A DNA stretch of 64,000 nt, from the NCBI GenBank assembly GCA_944474755.1, contig OX104113.1:71231917-71295916 (forward strand), in the 5' to 3' direction. Every line of letters starts with the position of its first letter. The first letter of the stretch is position 1. The notes under the pieces were generated by a model. It worked only from the letters and a program-made list of their open reading frames with translations. It was not told the DNA's origin and searched no databases. Of this stretch, positions 25,774 to 36,089 are shown piece after piece. This stretch comes from Limnoperna fortunei. Its lineage: Eukaryota; Mollusca; Bivalvia; Mytilida; Modiolidae. Position numbers and translations under genes: made by a program.

Positions 25774-27508
25774 GAACAGATTTTTATTTACCAATTAAAG
25801 ATGCCCGTTAGAGGCAGAATCAATTACAATTTAATCAAAGAAAGAAACAAAATCACAAATCCTAATAAATAAACAAAAGTTTCATTTTAACATAATTGTA
25901 TTCATTATAAGAACATAGATATATAAATGTAATAAGGTTATCCAGTAAGAACTGAGCAAGGGGAGACAACTCTATCATCTTGGCTGATTAATACATTACG
26001 CTTTTCTTTCAATTCAACAACTAATTTCAATAAAAGTTTTATAACAAATGTATCTTCATTACTCATTAACCACAAGAATTTATTATCAATACAAAGGTTT
26101 TTAAAATTACAATATTTATCATTTATTTCTTCAATAAAAGGTTTTCTAATTTCTTCTAGATTTGGGCAATTTAATAAAAAATGTTTCTCATCCTCCACTT
26201 CATTTTTACACATGTAACATATTCTTTGGTGTATTTCTAAGTTGGTATATCTACCTCTTTCTATATTTAAATCATGGTCACTGAGTCTTAATTTTGTTAG
26301 ATATTTTCTTTGATTTTCAGAACCTATATTTAGATATGGTTCAAGTTGATATATATATTTAAATTTTCTGTAAGTTCTCAACTTATTTCCTACTTTAGCT
26401 TTACTTTTAATATCATTATTTATATCTTTAAACCAAATATCAATAAGCTTCATCTTTAGTTTATGTCTAATTTTATTAATAATATATGTATGTTTATAAC
26501 TGGTTGCATTTAAATATAAATGTTCAATGTTTAAAAATTTGAATATTGTTTGAATACAATTTAACCAAGATTCTTGGTTATTATTTGCCATCTTTTCTGA
26601 TTCTTTAAAGGCTGCATTTAATATTGTATGATTTTCCCTTTTCTTATTATAAGTGTTGTCATAACTTATCTCATGGAGTCTTAACCAATATTTAACCATG
26701 TTTATGTACACATCAAAAATTAGTGGTAGGCATCCAAGCTCTCCTCTCATGTCATTTTTTGAAGTTTTGGAGCTTACTCCTAAAGCATATTGACAAAATT
26801 TCAAATTAATATTCTCCTGTTTGAGTTTTTCTATATTTTTTGCAAAAAAATTATCATTTTCTTTTTGGGTAGCTTTTACTGAGAACTCTCCCCATATTTC
26901 TGAACCATAAAGTAATACTGGTTTTACTGTATGATTAAAAATATGAATTAAAGTAGATATTCTTGGTTTCCCTGAAGAAAATGTTTTCTTCAGCTTATAA
27001 AATGCTTTTAAACCTTTATTATGAATGTCTAATTTTGCATATGAAAATGTGCCAGAGGCAGCAAAATTTATTCCTAAATAAGTGTATCTTTGTACTTGCT
27101 CAATTACCACATTATTGTATGTAAAGAAAATATTTTTGCTATATCTGCCAGCCTTATTAAATATCAAGACTTTAGTTTTAGAGGTATTAATTTCTAATTG
27201 CCAATCTTTAGAAAATGTTGATAGTTTATTAATAGCATTTTGTAAACCAGTTTTACTAGATGATAATAGAACTAAATCATCCGCATATAGTAGGCAACTT
27301 AGGTTTGTATTATTTAATACAACGGGATCACAAGATGAATCAAAATGTGATGGTAAATCACTGAGATACAAGTTAAACAAATTTGGGCTTAGATTGTCAC
27401 CTTGTCTTACGCCTATAGAGAATTGAAAGAAATCTGTTCTTCTATTTCCAATTTTAACACATACTTTTATATTACTGTAAAGGGACTTTACAATGTTATA
27501 AAATTTTT
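25774..27508 (-). mobile_element. 5'-truncated LINE insertion with 11-bp target duplication
   Basis: AATATTTTACA occurs at 25763-25773 and again at 27509-27519, while the uninterrupted array units carry it once. The intervening 1735 bp encode, on the minus strand, the C-terminal half of a LINE reverse transcriptase. Insertion split macrosatellite unit 1 after the unit sequence already existed. The 5' end is truncated inside the RT domain, which is typical of target-primed reverse transcription. Confidence 0.85.
25938..27505 (-). CDS. LINE reverse transcriptase, C-terminal half (5'-truncated)
   Basis: An open frame of 480 codons from 27380, readable upstream to about 27505 without stops (KIGNRRTDFFQFSIGVRQGD), encodes the palm and thumb of a non-LTR reverse transcriptase. 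Motifs in order: GVRQGDNLSPNLFNL (RT box 4-type), the catalytic LLYADDLVLL at 27273-27302, LEINTSKTKVLIF, YLGINF (thumb), VLLYGSEIWG, and near the C-terminus CYMC with HFLLNC, a zinc-binding HC-type pattern. The frame lacks stops, so the copy is fairly young, but fingers, endonuclease and ORF1 are missing, so it cannot mobilise itself. The clade was not determined. No native start codon is implied. Confidence 0.85.
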
Positions 27509-27585
27509 AATATTTTACACACATACAAATATGTCAACAATAAAAATGTTTATAATAGTAATAATTTATAAGCGAAGATGTGATG

Positions 27586-27652
27586 TGTATCGTAACGCAG
27601 TGGTTAAGGCGTATCGTCGTCATCCCCGAGATGGCAGATTCAAATCCAGATG
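27586..27652 (+). other. tRNA-like Pol III promoter segment, unit 1
   Basis: Contains a box-A-like TAACGCAGTGGTTAAGG and a box-B-like GATTCAAATCC about 35-45 bp later, followed by a run of eight T. This is a tRNA-derived SINE-type head rather than a working tRNA gene. The box A of this unit has TAACG where units 2 and 3 have TAGCG. Confidence 0.55.
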
Positions 27653-28017
27653 TTTTTTTTCTTATATTACTATTTCGTTGCAGTTGTAAATAAAGTATGG
27701 CATTTTATTTTTATCGTTCAGAAGAAAATTAAGCAAAGAGTTTATGGCCCTATGATACCTGATAGTAACACATTCAATTCCTCTTCGTGATCCATTTTTT
27801 TTAAAATTCGGGTGGGTGTATAATTCATTATAGTTATGAATAAACACCCTTTTATACATGTAGGCAGCAACGATCCTTATATAGGCTTGAGACATAAATA
27901 ACGATCAATCAGATATGGAATAAACGCAAATGTCATAGCATTCATAAAAGCAGTAAAGCAAAAATTTCTACGCATTTTTATGTAAAAGAATATTGTCAGG
28001 GCAATATCTTTTTGATC

Positions 28018-28690
28018 ATGTTTTTTTCGCTCACCTGACCAATGGGTCATTGGTAGCTATTCTCATCACTTGGCGTAAATCGTCGTTGTCGTCGTTCTCC
28101 TTCGTAAACTTTTCACATTTTTATTTTCTTCTCCAAAACCACTTGCTAGATATTGGGTTGTTTTTAACAAAAGGTGAGGGTTTTTTTGATGATTTGCTGA
28201 TCAAATACAAAACGTGGCTGCCAAGGGCCATTAACGCGTTCTGATTTGCTGAATTTTTAAAATTTTCATCTCATAAACCGTTTGCCAGATTGATTTGAAA
28301 AATTGCACAAATGTACCTTAGATGGTCCTCTACAAAGTTTAATTTTTTGTTCATTCAAAATCCAAGATGGCCGCCTCTGTCGAACACAGCTTTACATAGG
28401 ACCCAATGGAAGCAACACACAAACAGCTTCTTCTCCGAAACTGTTCCACACAATGAAGCCAAATTATGAAGGTTAGATAGTTATTGTAATATTTTGAGTT
28501 TAAAGAGCTAGCTGCCAATTCAACATGGCTTCCAGGGCCATTAATGTGTTCGGATTGGGTGAAATTAAAAAAAAAATTCTTATGACAAACCCCTTGGCAG
28601 ATTGATTTATAAAATTGCAGATATGTAGCTTGGGTGGTCCTCTACAAAGTTTGAGTTTTTAGTGCATTGTTGAGGACTCAACATCAGCCA
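28018..28690 (-). repeat. AGGTGAGC-type element fragment inside macrosatellite unit 1
   Basis: CGCTCACCTGACCAATGGGT, GGTAGCTATTCTCATCACTT and GGCGTAAATCG followed by GTCG repeats match, in reverse orientation and diverged, the right end of the element ending at 51227 (GACGACGGACGCCAAGTGAT, AGCAATAGCTCACATGGACC). The homologous stretches in units 2 and 3 start near 30389 and 32799. Confidence 0.55.
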
Positions 28691-29110
28691 TATAACGGAA
28701 TGTAAAATTTAAGGTCTGGGCCAGTGGCTTTTCATTCTTTTTCAGCAGGCCTTCTAGGAACTCAGTCTCAAAGGATTACAAAGACAGGTCGGCGAAGAGA
28801 GAAGCACAATTAGTACCCATTAGATTACCAACTTTTGTTGAATAATATGTCCTCAAAACATGCCGAAAATCTAACATATGACATATTTGGTCGTTAGTAT
28901 ATTTAGTATTTAATTTAGAGTCATTGATGACGAAGTAAGTTCTGTAATGGCTAATTACAAGGTAATTATATCGTCTCTTTGCGTTTTTCTTAAAAAGGCA
29001 ACGTTTAGTAAGATCTTTAAGCCTGGTGTTAAGCTGCATAGGAGGGATGGCTGTGTAGAGTGTCACAAAATCGATTCCAACATCAATTGACAAGGAGTCC
29101 CAGTTTTACA
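28678..29110 (-). pseudogene. Penelope-like element reverse transcriptase fragment, unit 1
   Basis: On the minus strand a 105-residue frame (29093-28776) reads FVTLYTAIPPMQLNTRLKDL, KKNAKRRYNYLV, HMLDF and VGNLMGTNCASLFADLSL. This matches the order TLYT(T)IP...KxRYxYLV...MLDF...GxxMGTNCAPLLADLFL of Penelope-like reverse transcriptases. Beyond a TAA after ADLSL the same frame continues SFETEFLEGLLKK and TFRYMADV, where active members have an FRYIDDV catalytic motif. The loss of one aspartate and the stop show the enzyme is dead. All three units carry the same defects. Confidence 0.8.
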
Positions 29111-29770
29111 GCGTTATTTTGATCGGATACATCGGCTTCCTTCTCAATAAAATCTGCACGCCAAGATATTGATATTGAAAACTTGCTGAAATGAAATAGC
29201 GTTGAACCCCATTTAAACCAACAAATCACATGAGGATTTAATCCTATGAACGTTGTTTAATCAGAATCCTCATTATAAGCAATGCTGCAGAATATTATTA
29301 CAGTGCTCTGCAATATGAAAACGAATTTAATTACAAAATAACATATATTCAAAAGTTCTAAGATATGGTTGTTGAGCTAATTATTAATTGAAATTTAATA
29401 AACGAAGATTTCTGAAAGACATCGTTTTAAAAACTTAACCCATATTGTACTGAATTAAAATGTTTCTACCAAATGTTTAATAAAAATTTCGATGCAGTCG
29501 GTATATTTTTGAATTCTGACCTTTTTGCTAAAGATGTTATTACATGGGGACGATTACATACTGAAGACAATCTTGAATCTGATTGGACAAAAATATTTAC
29601 AAATTTTTGCGTTTGAACAATTATACTGTAACATACATTCCTCACTTGCATTACTAAAATATTTTAATTATATTAGGTTTTAAACTATTGATAGCAATAA
29701 TTTTCCTTAAAAATAATTGTATGCCAAGGAAAGTCATTTAGAATTAATTGATATAAGCAGTATATATTAC

Positions 29771-29839
29771 TTTAAACCATACGAGAATGTTATGCTTTAA
29801 ACCATACGAGAATGTTATGCTTTAAACCATACCAGAATG
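29771..29839. repeat. 25-bp minisatellite, 3 copies (unit 1)
   Basis: Monomer TTTAAACCATACGAGAATGT plus TATGC, three copies, the last with ACCAG instead of ACGAG before the next unit starts. Confidence 0.9.
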
Positions 29840-29948
29840 TTTGATTGTAAATTTGATAAAATATAGATATAAATATTTTACACACATACAAATATGTCAA
29901 CAATAAAAATGTTTATAATAGTAATAATTTGTAAGCGAAGATGTGATG

Positions 29949-30016
29949 GGTATCGTAGCGCAGTGGTTAAGGCGTATCGCCGTCATCACCGAGATGGCAG
30001 ATTCAAATCCAGATGT
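29949..30016 (+). other. tRNA-like Pol III promoter segment, unit 2
   Basis: Box-A-like TAGCGCAGTGGTTAAGG at 29956-29972 and box-B-like GATTCAAATCC at 30000-30010, then a T run. Spacing fits a tRNA-derived SINE head. The flanks do not form a convincing acceptor stem, so it is not called a tRNA gene. Confidence 0.6.
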
Positions 30017-31036
30017 TTTTTTCTTATATTACTATTTCGTTGCAGTTGTAAATAAAGTATGGCATTTTATTTTTATCGTTCAGAAGAAAATTAAGCAAAG
30101 AGTTTATGGCCCTATGATACCTGATAGTAACACATTCAATTCCTCTTCGTGATCCATTTTTTTTTAAATTCGGGTGGGTGTATAATTCATTATAGTTATG
30201 AATCAACACCCTTTTATACATGTAGGCAGCAACGATCCTTATATAGGCTTGAGACATAAATAACGATCAATCAGATATCGAATAAACGCAAATGTCATAG
30301 CATTCATAAAAGCAGTAAAGCAAAAATTTCTACGCATTTTTATGTAAAAGAATCTTGTCAGGGCAATATCTTTTTGATCATGTTTTTTTCGCTCACCTGC
30401 CAATGGGTCATTGGTAGCTATTCTCATCACTTGGCGTAAATCGTCGTTGTCGTCGTTCTCCTCCGTAAACTTTTCACATTTTTATTTTCTTCTCCAAAAC
30501 CACTTGCTAGATATTGGGTTGTTTTTAACAAAAGGTGAGGGTTTTTTTATGATTTGCTGATCAAATACAAAACGTGGCTGCCAAGGGCCATTAACGCGTT
30601 CTGATTGGCTGAATTTTTAAAATTTTCATCTCATAAACCGTTTGCCAGATTGATTTGAAAAATTGCACAAATGTACCTTAGATGGTCCTCTACAAAGTTT
30701 AATTTTTTGTTCATTCAAAATCCAAGATGGCCGCCTCTGTCGAACACAGCTTTACATAGGACCCTATGGAAGCAACACACAAACAGCTTCTTCTCCGAAA
30801 CTGTTCCACACAATGAAGCCAAATTATGAAGGTTAGATAGTTATTGTAATATTTTGAGTTTAAAGAGCTAGCTGCCAATTCAACATGGCTTCCAGGGCCA
30901 TTAATGTGTTCGGATTGGGTGAAATTAAAAAAAAATTCTTATGACAAACCCCTTGGCAGATTGATTTATAAAATTGCAGATATGTAGCTTGGGTGGTCCT
31001 CTACAAAGTTTGAGTTTTTAGTGCATTGTTGAGGAC

Positions 31037-31469
31037 TCAACATCAGCCATATAACGGAATGTAAAATTTAAGGTCTGGGCCAGTGGCTTTTCATTCTTTT
31101 TCAGCAGGCCTTCTAGGAACTCAGTCTCAAAGGATTACAAAGACAGGTCGGCGAAGAGAGAAGCACAATTAGTACCCATTAGATTACCAACTTTTGTTGA
31201 ATAATATGTCCTCAAAACATGCCGAAAATCTAACATATGACATATTTGGTCGTTAGTATATTTAGTATTTAATTTAGAGTCATTGATGACGAAGTAAGTT
31301 CTGTAATGGCTAATTACAAGGTAATTATATCGTCTCTTTGCGTTTTTCTTAAAAAGGCAACGTTTAGTAAGATCTTTAAGCCTGGTGTTAAGCTGCATAG
31401 GAGGGATGGCTGTGTAGAGTGTCACAAAATCGATTCCAACATCAATTGACAAGGAGTCCCAGTTTTACT
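31037..31469 (-). pseudogene. Penelope-like element reverse transcriptase fragment, unit 2
   Basis: Same 105-residue frame as unit 1 (31452-31135), identical protein including the terminal stop after ADLSL and the downstream FRYMADV in place of FRYIDDV. Inactive. Confidence 0.8.
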
Positions 31470-32131
31470 GCGTTATTTTGATCGGATACATCGGCTTCCT
31501 TCTCAATAAAATCTGCACGCCAAGATATTGATATTGAAAACTTGCTGAAATGAAATAGCGTTGAACCCCATTTAAACCAACAAATCACATGTGGATTTAA
31601 TCCTATGAACGTTGTTTAATCAGAATCCTCATTATAAGCAATGCTGCAGAATATTATTACAGTGCTCTGCAATATGAAAACGAATTTAATTACAAAATAA
31701 CATGTATTCAAAAGTTCTAAGATATGGTTGTTGAGCTAATTATTAATTGAAATTTAATAAACGAAGATTTCTGAAAGACATCGTTTTAAAAACTTAACCC
31801 ATATTGTACTGAATTAAAATGTTTCTACCAAATGTTTAATAAAAATTTCGATGCAGTCGGTATATTTTTGAATTCTGACCTTTTTGCTAAAGATGTTATT
31901 ACATGGGGACGATTACATACTGAAGACAATCTTGAATCTGATTGGACAAAAATATTTACAAATTTTTGCGTTTGAACAATTATACTGTAACATACATTCC
32001 TCACTTGCATTACTAAAATATTTTAATTATATTAGGTTTTAAACTATTGATAGCAATAATTTTCCTTAAAAATAATTGTATGCCAAGGAAAGTCATTTAG
32101 AATTAATTGATATAAGCAGTATATATTACTT

Positions 32132-32248
32132 TAAACCATACAAGAATGTTATGCTTTAAACCATACGAGAATGTTATGCTTTAAACCATACGAGAATGTT
32201 ATGCTTTAAACCATACGAGAATGTTATGCTTTAAACCATACCAGAATG
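32132..32248. repeat. 25-bp minisatellite, 5 copies (unit 2)
   Basis: Five monomers of the TTTAAACCATACGAGAATGT repeat. The first has ACAAG, the middle three ACGAG and the last ACCAG. Confidence 0.9.
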
Positions 32249-32357
32249 TTTGATTGTAAATTTGATAAAATATAGATATAAATATTTTACACACATACAA
32301 ATATGTCAACAATAAAAATGTTTATAATAGTAATAATTTATAAGCGAAGATGTGATG

Positions 32358-32426
32358 TGTATCGTAGCGCAGTGGTTAAGGCGTATCGCCGTCATCACCG
32401 AGATGGCAGATTCAATTCCAGATGTT
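32358..32426 (+). other. tRNA-like Pol III promoter segment, unit 3
   Basis: Box-A-like TAGCGCAGTGGTTAAGG and box-B-like GATTCAATTCC (one change from unit 2), followed by a T run. Confidence 0.55.
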
Positions 32427-33447
32427 TTTTTCTTATATTACTATTTCGTTGCAGTTGTAAATAAAGTATGGCATTTTATTTTTATCGTTCAGAAGAAAAT
32501 TAAGCAAAGAGTTTATGGCCCTATGATACCTGATAGTAACACATTCAATTCCTCTTCGTGATCCATTTTTTTTTAAATTCGGGTGGGTGTATAATTCATT
32601 ATAGTTATGAATCAACACCCTTTTATACATGTAGGCAGCAACGATCCTTATATAGGCTTGAGACATAAATAACGACCAATCAGATATGGAATAAACGCAA
32701 ATGTCATAGCATTCATAAAAGCAGTAAAGCAAAAATTTCTACGCATTTTTATGTAAAAGAATCTTGTCAGGGCAATATCTTTTTGATCATGTTTTTTTCG
32801 CTCACCTGCCAATGGGTCATTGGTAGCTATTCTCATCACTTGGCGTAAATCGTCGTTGTCGTCGTTCTCCTCCGTAAACTTTTCACATTTTTATTTTCTT
32901 CTCCAAAACCACTTGCTAGATATTGGGTTGTTTTTAACAAAAGGTGAGGGTTTTTTTTATGATTTGCTGATCAAATACAAAACGTGGCTGCCAAGGGCCA
33001 TTAACGCGTTCTGATTGGCTGAATTTTTAAAATTTTCATCTCATAAACCGTTTGCCAGATTGATTTGAAAAATTGCACAAATGTACCTTAGATGGTCCTC
33101 TACAAAGTTTAATTTTTTGTTCATTCAAAATCCAAGATGGCCGCCTCTGTCGAACACAGCTTTACATAGGACCCTATGGAAGCAACACACAAACAGCTTC
33201 TTCTCCGAAACTGTTCCACACAATGAAGCCAAATTATGAAGGTTAGATAGTTATTGTAATATTTTGAGTTTAAAGAGCTAGCTGCCAATTCAACATGGCT
33301 TCCAGGGCCATTAATGTGTTCGGATTGGGTGAAATTAAAAAAAAAATTCTTATGACAAACCCCTTGGCAGATTGATTTATAAAATTGCAGATATGTAGCT
33401 TGGGTGGTCCTCTACAAAATTTGAGTTTTTAGTGCATTGTTGAGGAC

Positions 33448-33880
33448 TCAACATCAGCCATATAACGGAATGTAAAATTTAAGGTCTGGGCCAGTGGCTT
33501 TTCATTCTTTTTCAGCAGGCCTTCTAGGAACTCAGTCTCAAAGGATTACAAAGACAGGTCGGCGAAGAGAGAAGCACAATTAGTACCCATTAGATTACCA
33601 ACTTTTGTTGAATAATATGTCCTCAAAACATGCCGAAAATCTAACATATTACATATTTGGTCGTTAGTATATTTAGTATTTAATTTAGAGTCAGTGATGA
33701 CGAAGTAAGTTCTGTAATGGCTAATTACAAGGTAATTATATCGTCTCTTTGCGTTTTTCTTAAAAAGGCAACGTTTAGTAAGATCTTTAAGCCTGGTGTT
33801 AAGCTGCATAGGAGGGATGGCTGTGTAGAGTGTCACAAAATCGATTCCAACATCAATTGACAAGGAGTCCCAGTTTTACT
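33448..33880 (-). pseudogene. Penelope-like element reverse transcriptase fragment, unit 3
   Basis: Same frame as units 1 and 2 (33863-33546) with two substitutions visible (VITDSK for VINDSK, ICNMLDF for ICHMLDF) and the same stop and FRYMADV. Confidence 0.8.
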
Positions 33881-34542
33881 GCGTTATTTTGATCGGATAC
33901 ATCGGCTTCCTTCTCAATAAAATCTGCACGCCAAGATATTGATATTGAAAACTTGCTGAAATGAAATAGCGTTGAACCCCATTTAAACCAACAAATCACA
34001 TGTGGATTTAATCCTATGAACGTTGTTTAATCAGAATCCTCATTATAAGCAATGCTGCAGAATATTATTACAGTGCTCTGCAATATGAAAACGAATTTAA
34101 TTACAAAATAACATGTATTCAAAAGTTCTAAGATATGGTTGTTGAGCTAATTATTAATTGAAATTTAATAAACGAAGATTTCTGAAAGACATCGTTTTAA
34201 AAACTTAACCCATATTGTACTGAATTAAAATGTTTCTACCAAATGTTTAATAAAAATTTCGATGCAGTCGGTATATTTTTGAATTCTGACCTTTTTGCTA
34301 AAGATGTTATTACATGGGGACGATTACATACTGAAGACAATCTTGAATCTGATTGGACAAAAATATTTACAAATTTTTGCGTTTGAACAATTATACTGTA
34401 ACATACATTCCTCACTTGCATTACTAAAATATTTTAATTATATTAGGTTTTAAACTATTGATAGCAATAATTTTCCTTAAAAATAATTGTATGCCAAGGA
34501 AAGTCATTTAGAATTAATTGATATAAGCAGTATATATTACTT

Positions 34543-34692
34543 TAAACCATACAAGAATGTTATGCTTTAAACCATACGAGAATGTTATGCTTTAAACCAT
34601 ACCAGAATGTTATGCTTTAAACCATACGAGAATGTTATGCTTTAAACCATACGAGAATGTTATGCTTTAAACCATACCAGAATGTTATGCTT
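34543..34692. repeat. 25-bp minisatellite, 6 copies (unit 3)
   Basis: Six monomers ordered ACAAG, ACGAG, ACCAG, ACGAG, ACGAG, ACCAG, so a three-copy block ending in ACCAG appears twice in a row. The array then leaves repeat sequence at TTATGCTTTTTAACC. Confidence 0.9.
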
Positions 34693-36060
34693 TTTAACCA
34701 AACCCACGCGTAATTTTCGCGCTATTACACAATATTGACAGTAAAAACAGAAGAAGAAATAGAGGAAGATTGATATACCATCTGAGACATGTATAACTTG
34801 GTTTACGCAGATTCAGTTGCTATTTTCGCCAGGGAAAAATTTTGTAAAACTTCGTCGGGTTTCAATGCACTGCCATAGCACTGGACGCTTTATTAGCCAT
34901 CTCCAGTTTATACAGCCTAAAACTATTTGATCATGTTGATGTATTAACCCATTATCCGATATTTTGTTAATATTATTGTTTCTGACGGACACTCTATCTA
35001 TTTGTAAAATTATTGACAAATAATCCAACATGAAGTTATTAAGGATATTCGGAATTGGAAGCATTCATAAAACCAGGGAATGATCGGTATTAAATACATC
35101 GGATTATTATTAAATGTTTTGGAACTGCATGGATTTAAATTACTGAATAACTAAGCTCTCCCAATGGCCATTTCGATATCAATATCAAACTATTATCTTT
35201 GCACAGTTGGTATAAATTCTGTCAATAAGGTCGTAAACAGTGATTTTAATTGATTCAAATTCTCGTTTACGTAATGCAACACGTACCACCAGCTCACAGG
35301 GGGCAGCACTGATTTGTCTACCTTGGATGATTGTTATCATTTAATAAGGACAATATGTATGGTATGCCCTTTGAAATTACACATGTAGTTTTTCCTCGAC
35401 AATTTACGCATTTACTTTTTATTAATTCAAATAAAAATTCAAATAAGGGTAATGGTTATGTAGTAGAAAATTTGTGCACATCTTCTATGGAGGCGACACG
35501 ACTATCCCTTAGCCCTTGTCAAGATGTCTCTATAAACTCTACAGGTATGAAATTACACCTGTAGCTTTAAACAACTTGATATCATTAAGCAAAGACTTAT
35601 AAGTAAAATGCAAACATTTATGAAAATTGTCGTTCTTCCTGTGCGCAAATATGCTGCCAAGGTGATGAGGATTCAGATTCTTAGTCGTATTTTAATTGCA
35701 AAAGGTGTTTAATAAAACTCCGCTAATCGTTAGTCATTCAAATAAACGCACACAACTTTATTTTATACCTCTTGAAAAGTTGGTAAACTGCGATCAAGTG
35801 TAATCAGCGGTTTCATGGCTGAAAGACAATCTTTTTTTGTATAGAAACTTCTCAAATGTATAGACAATGCATGTTTCAATAGGTTCAACAATGCTATAAT
35901 GAAAAAAGTAACGTTACTCTGAAAGGTTAAAGGTCGGGAAATGAATCTGGTACTTTTTCACTTAATTACTCTATACCAGAATATTTGATTTTTTTATCCG
36001 TTTGAAGTTGCTGCATCTTTAGCAGAAAAAGCAAGCAGAGAAAAAGACAAAGATATGTCA
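34693..36060. other. Non-genic stretch between macrosatellite and the gene 3' region
   Basis: No recognisable coding or repeat structure. Short frames here have no motif support. Confidence 0.4.
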
Positions 36061-36089
36061 TTTTATTCTTTAATTAAAACAAATAAAAA

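Larger units (their letters stand above)
25731..34692. repeat. Three-unit composite macrosatellite (~2.36-2.44 kb per unit)
   Basis: Three direct units each begin TTTGATTGTAAATTTGATAA. Unit 1 is 25731-25773 plus 27520-29839 (split by a LINE), unit 2 is 29840-32248 and unit 3 is 32249 to about 34692. Left to right, each holds a tRNA-like segment, a fragment of an AGGTGAGC-type element, a minus-strand Penelope-like reverse transcriptase fragment, and a terminal 25-bp minisatellite. Units are nearly identical. Much of the length difference is minisatellite copy number (3, 5, 6). Confidence 0.9.

Noticed and set aside
27586..32426. Three functional tRNA genes
   Set aside because: Box A and box B words are present but no acceptor-stem pairing or proper anticodon arm could be recognised, and the copies are embedded in identical repeat units. 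Called tRNA-like instead.
29771..34692. CRISPR-like array from the 25-bp repeats
   Set aside because: The repeats are directly contiguous without spacers, in a eukaryotic macrosatellite. It is a minisatellite.
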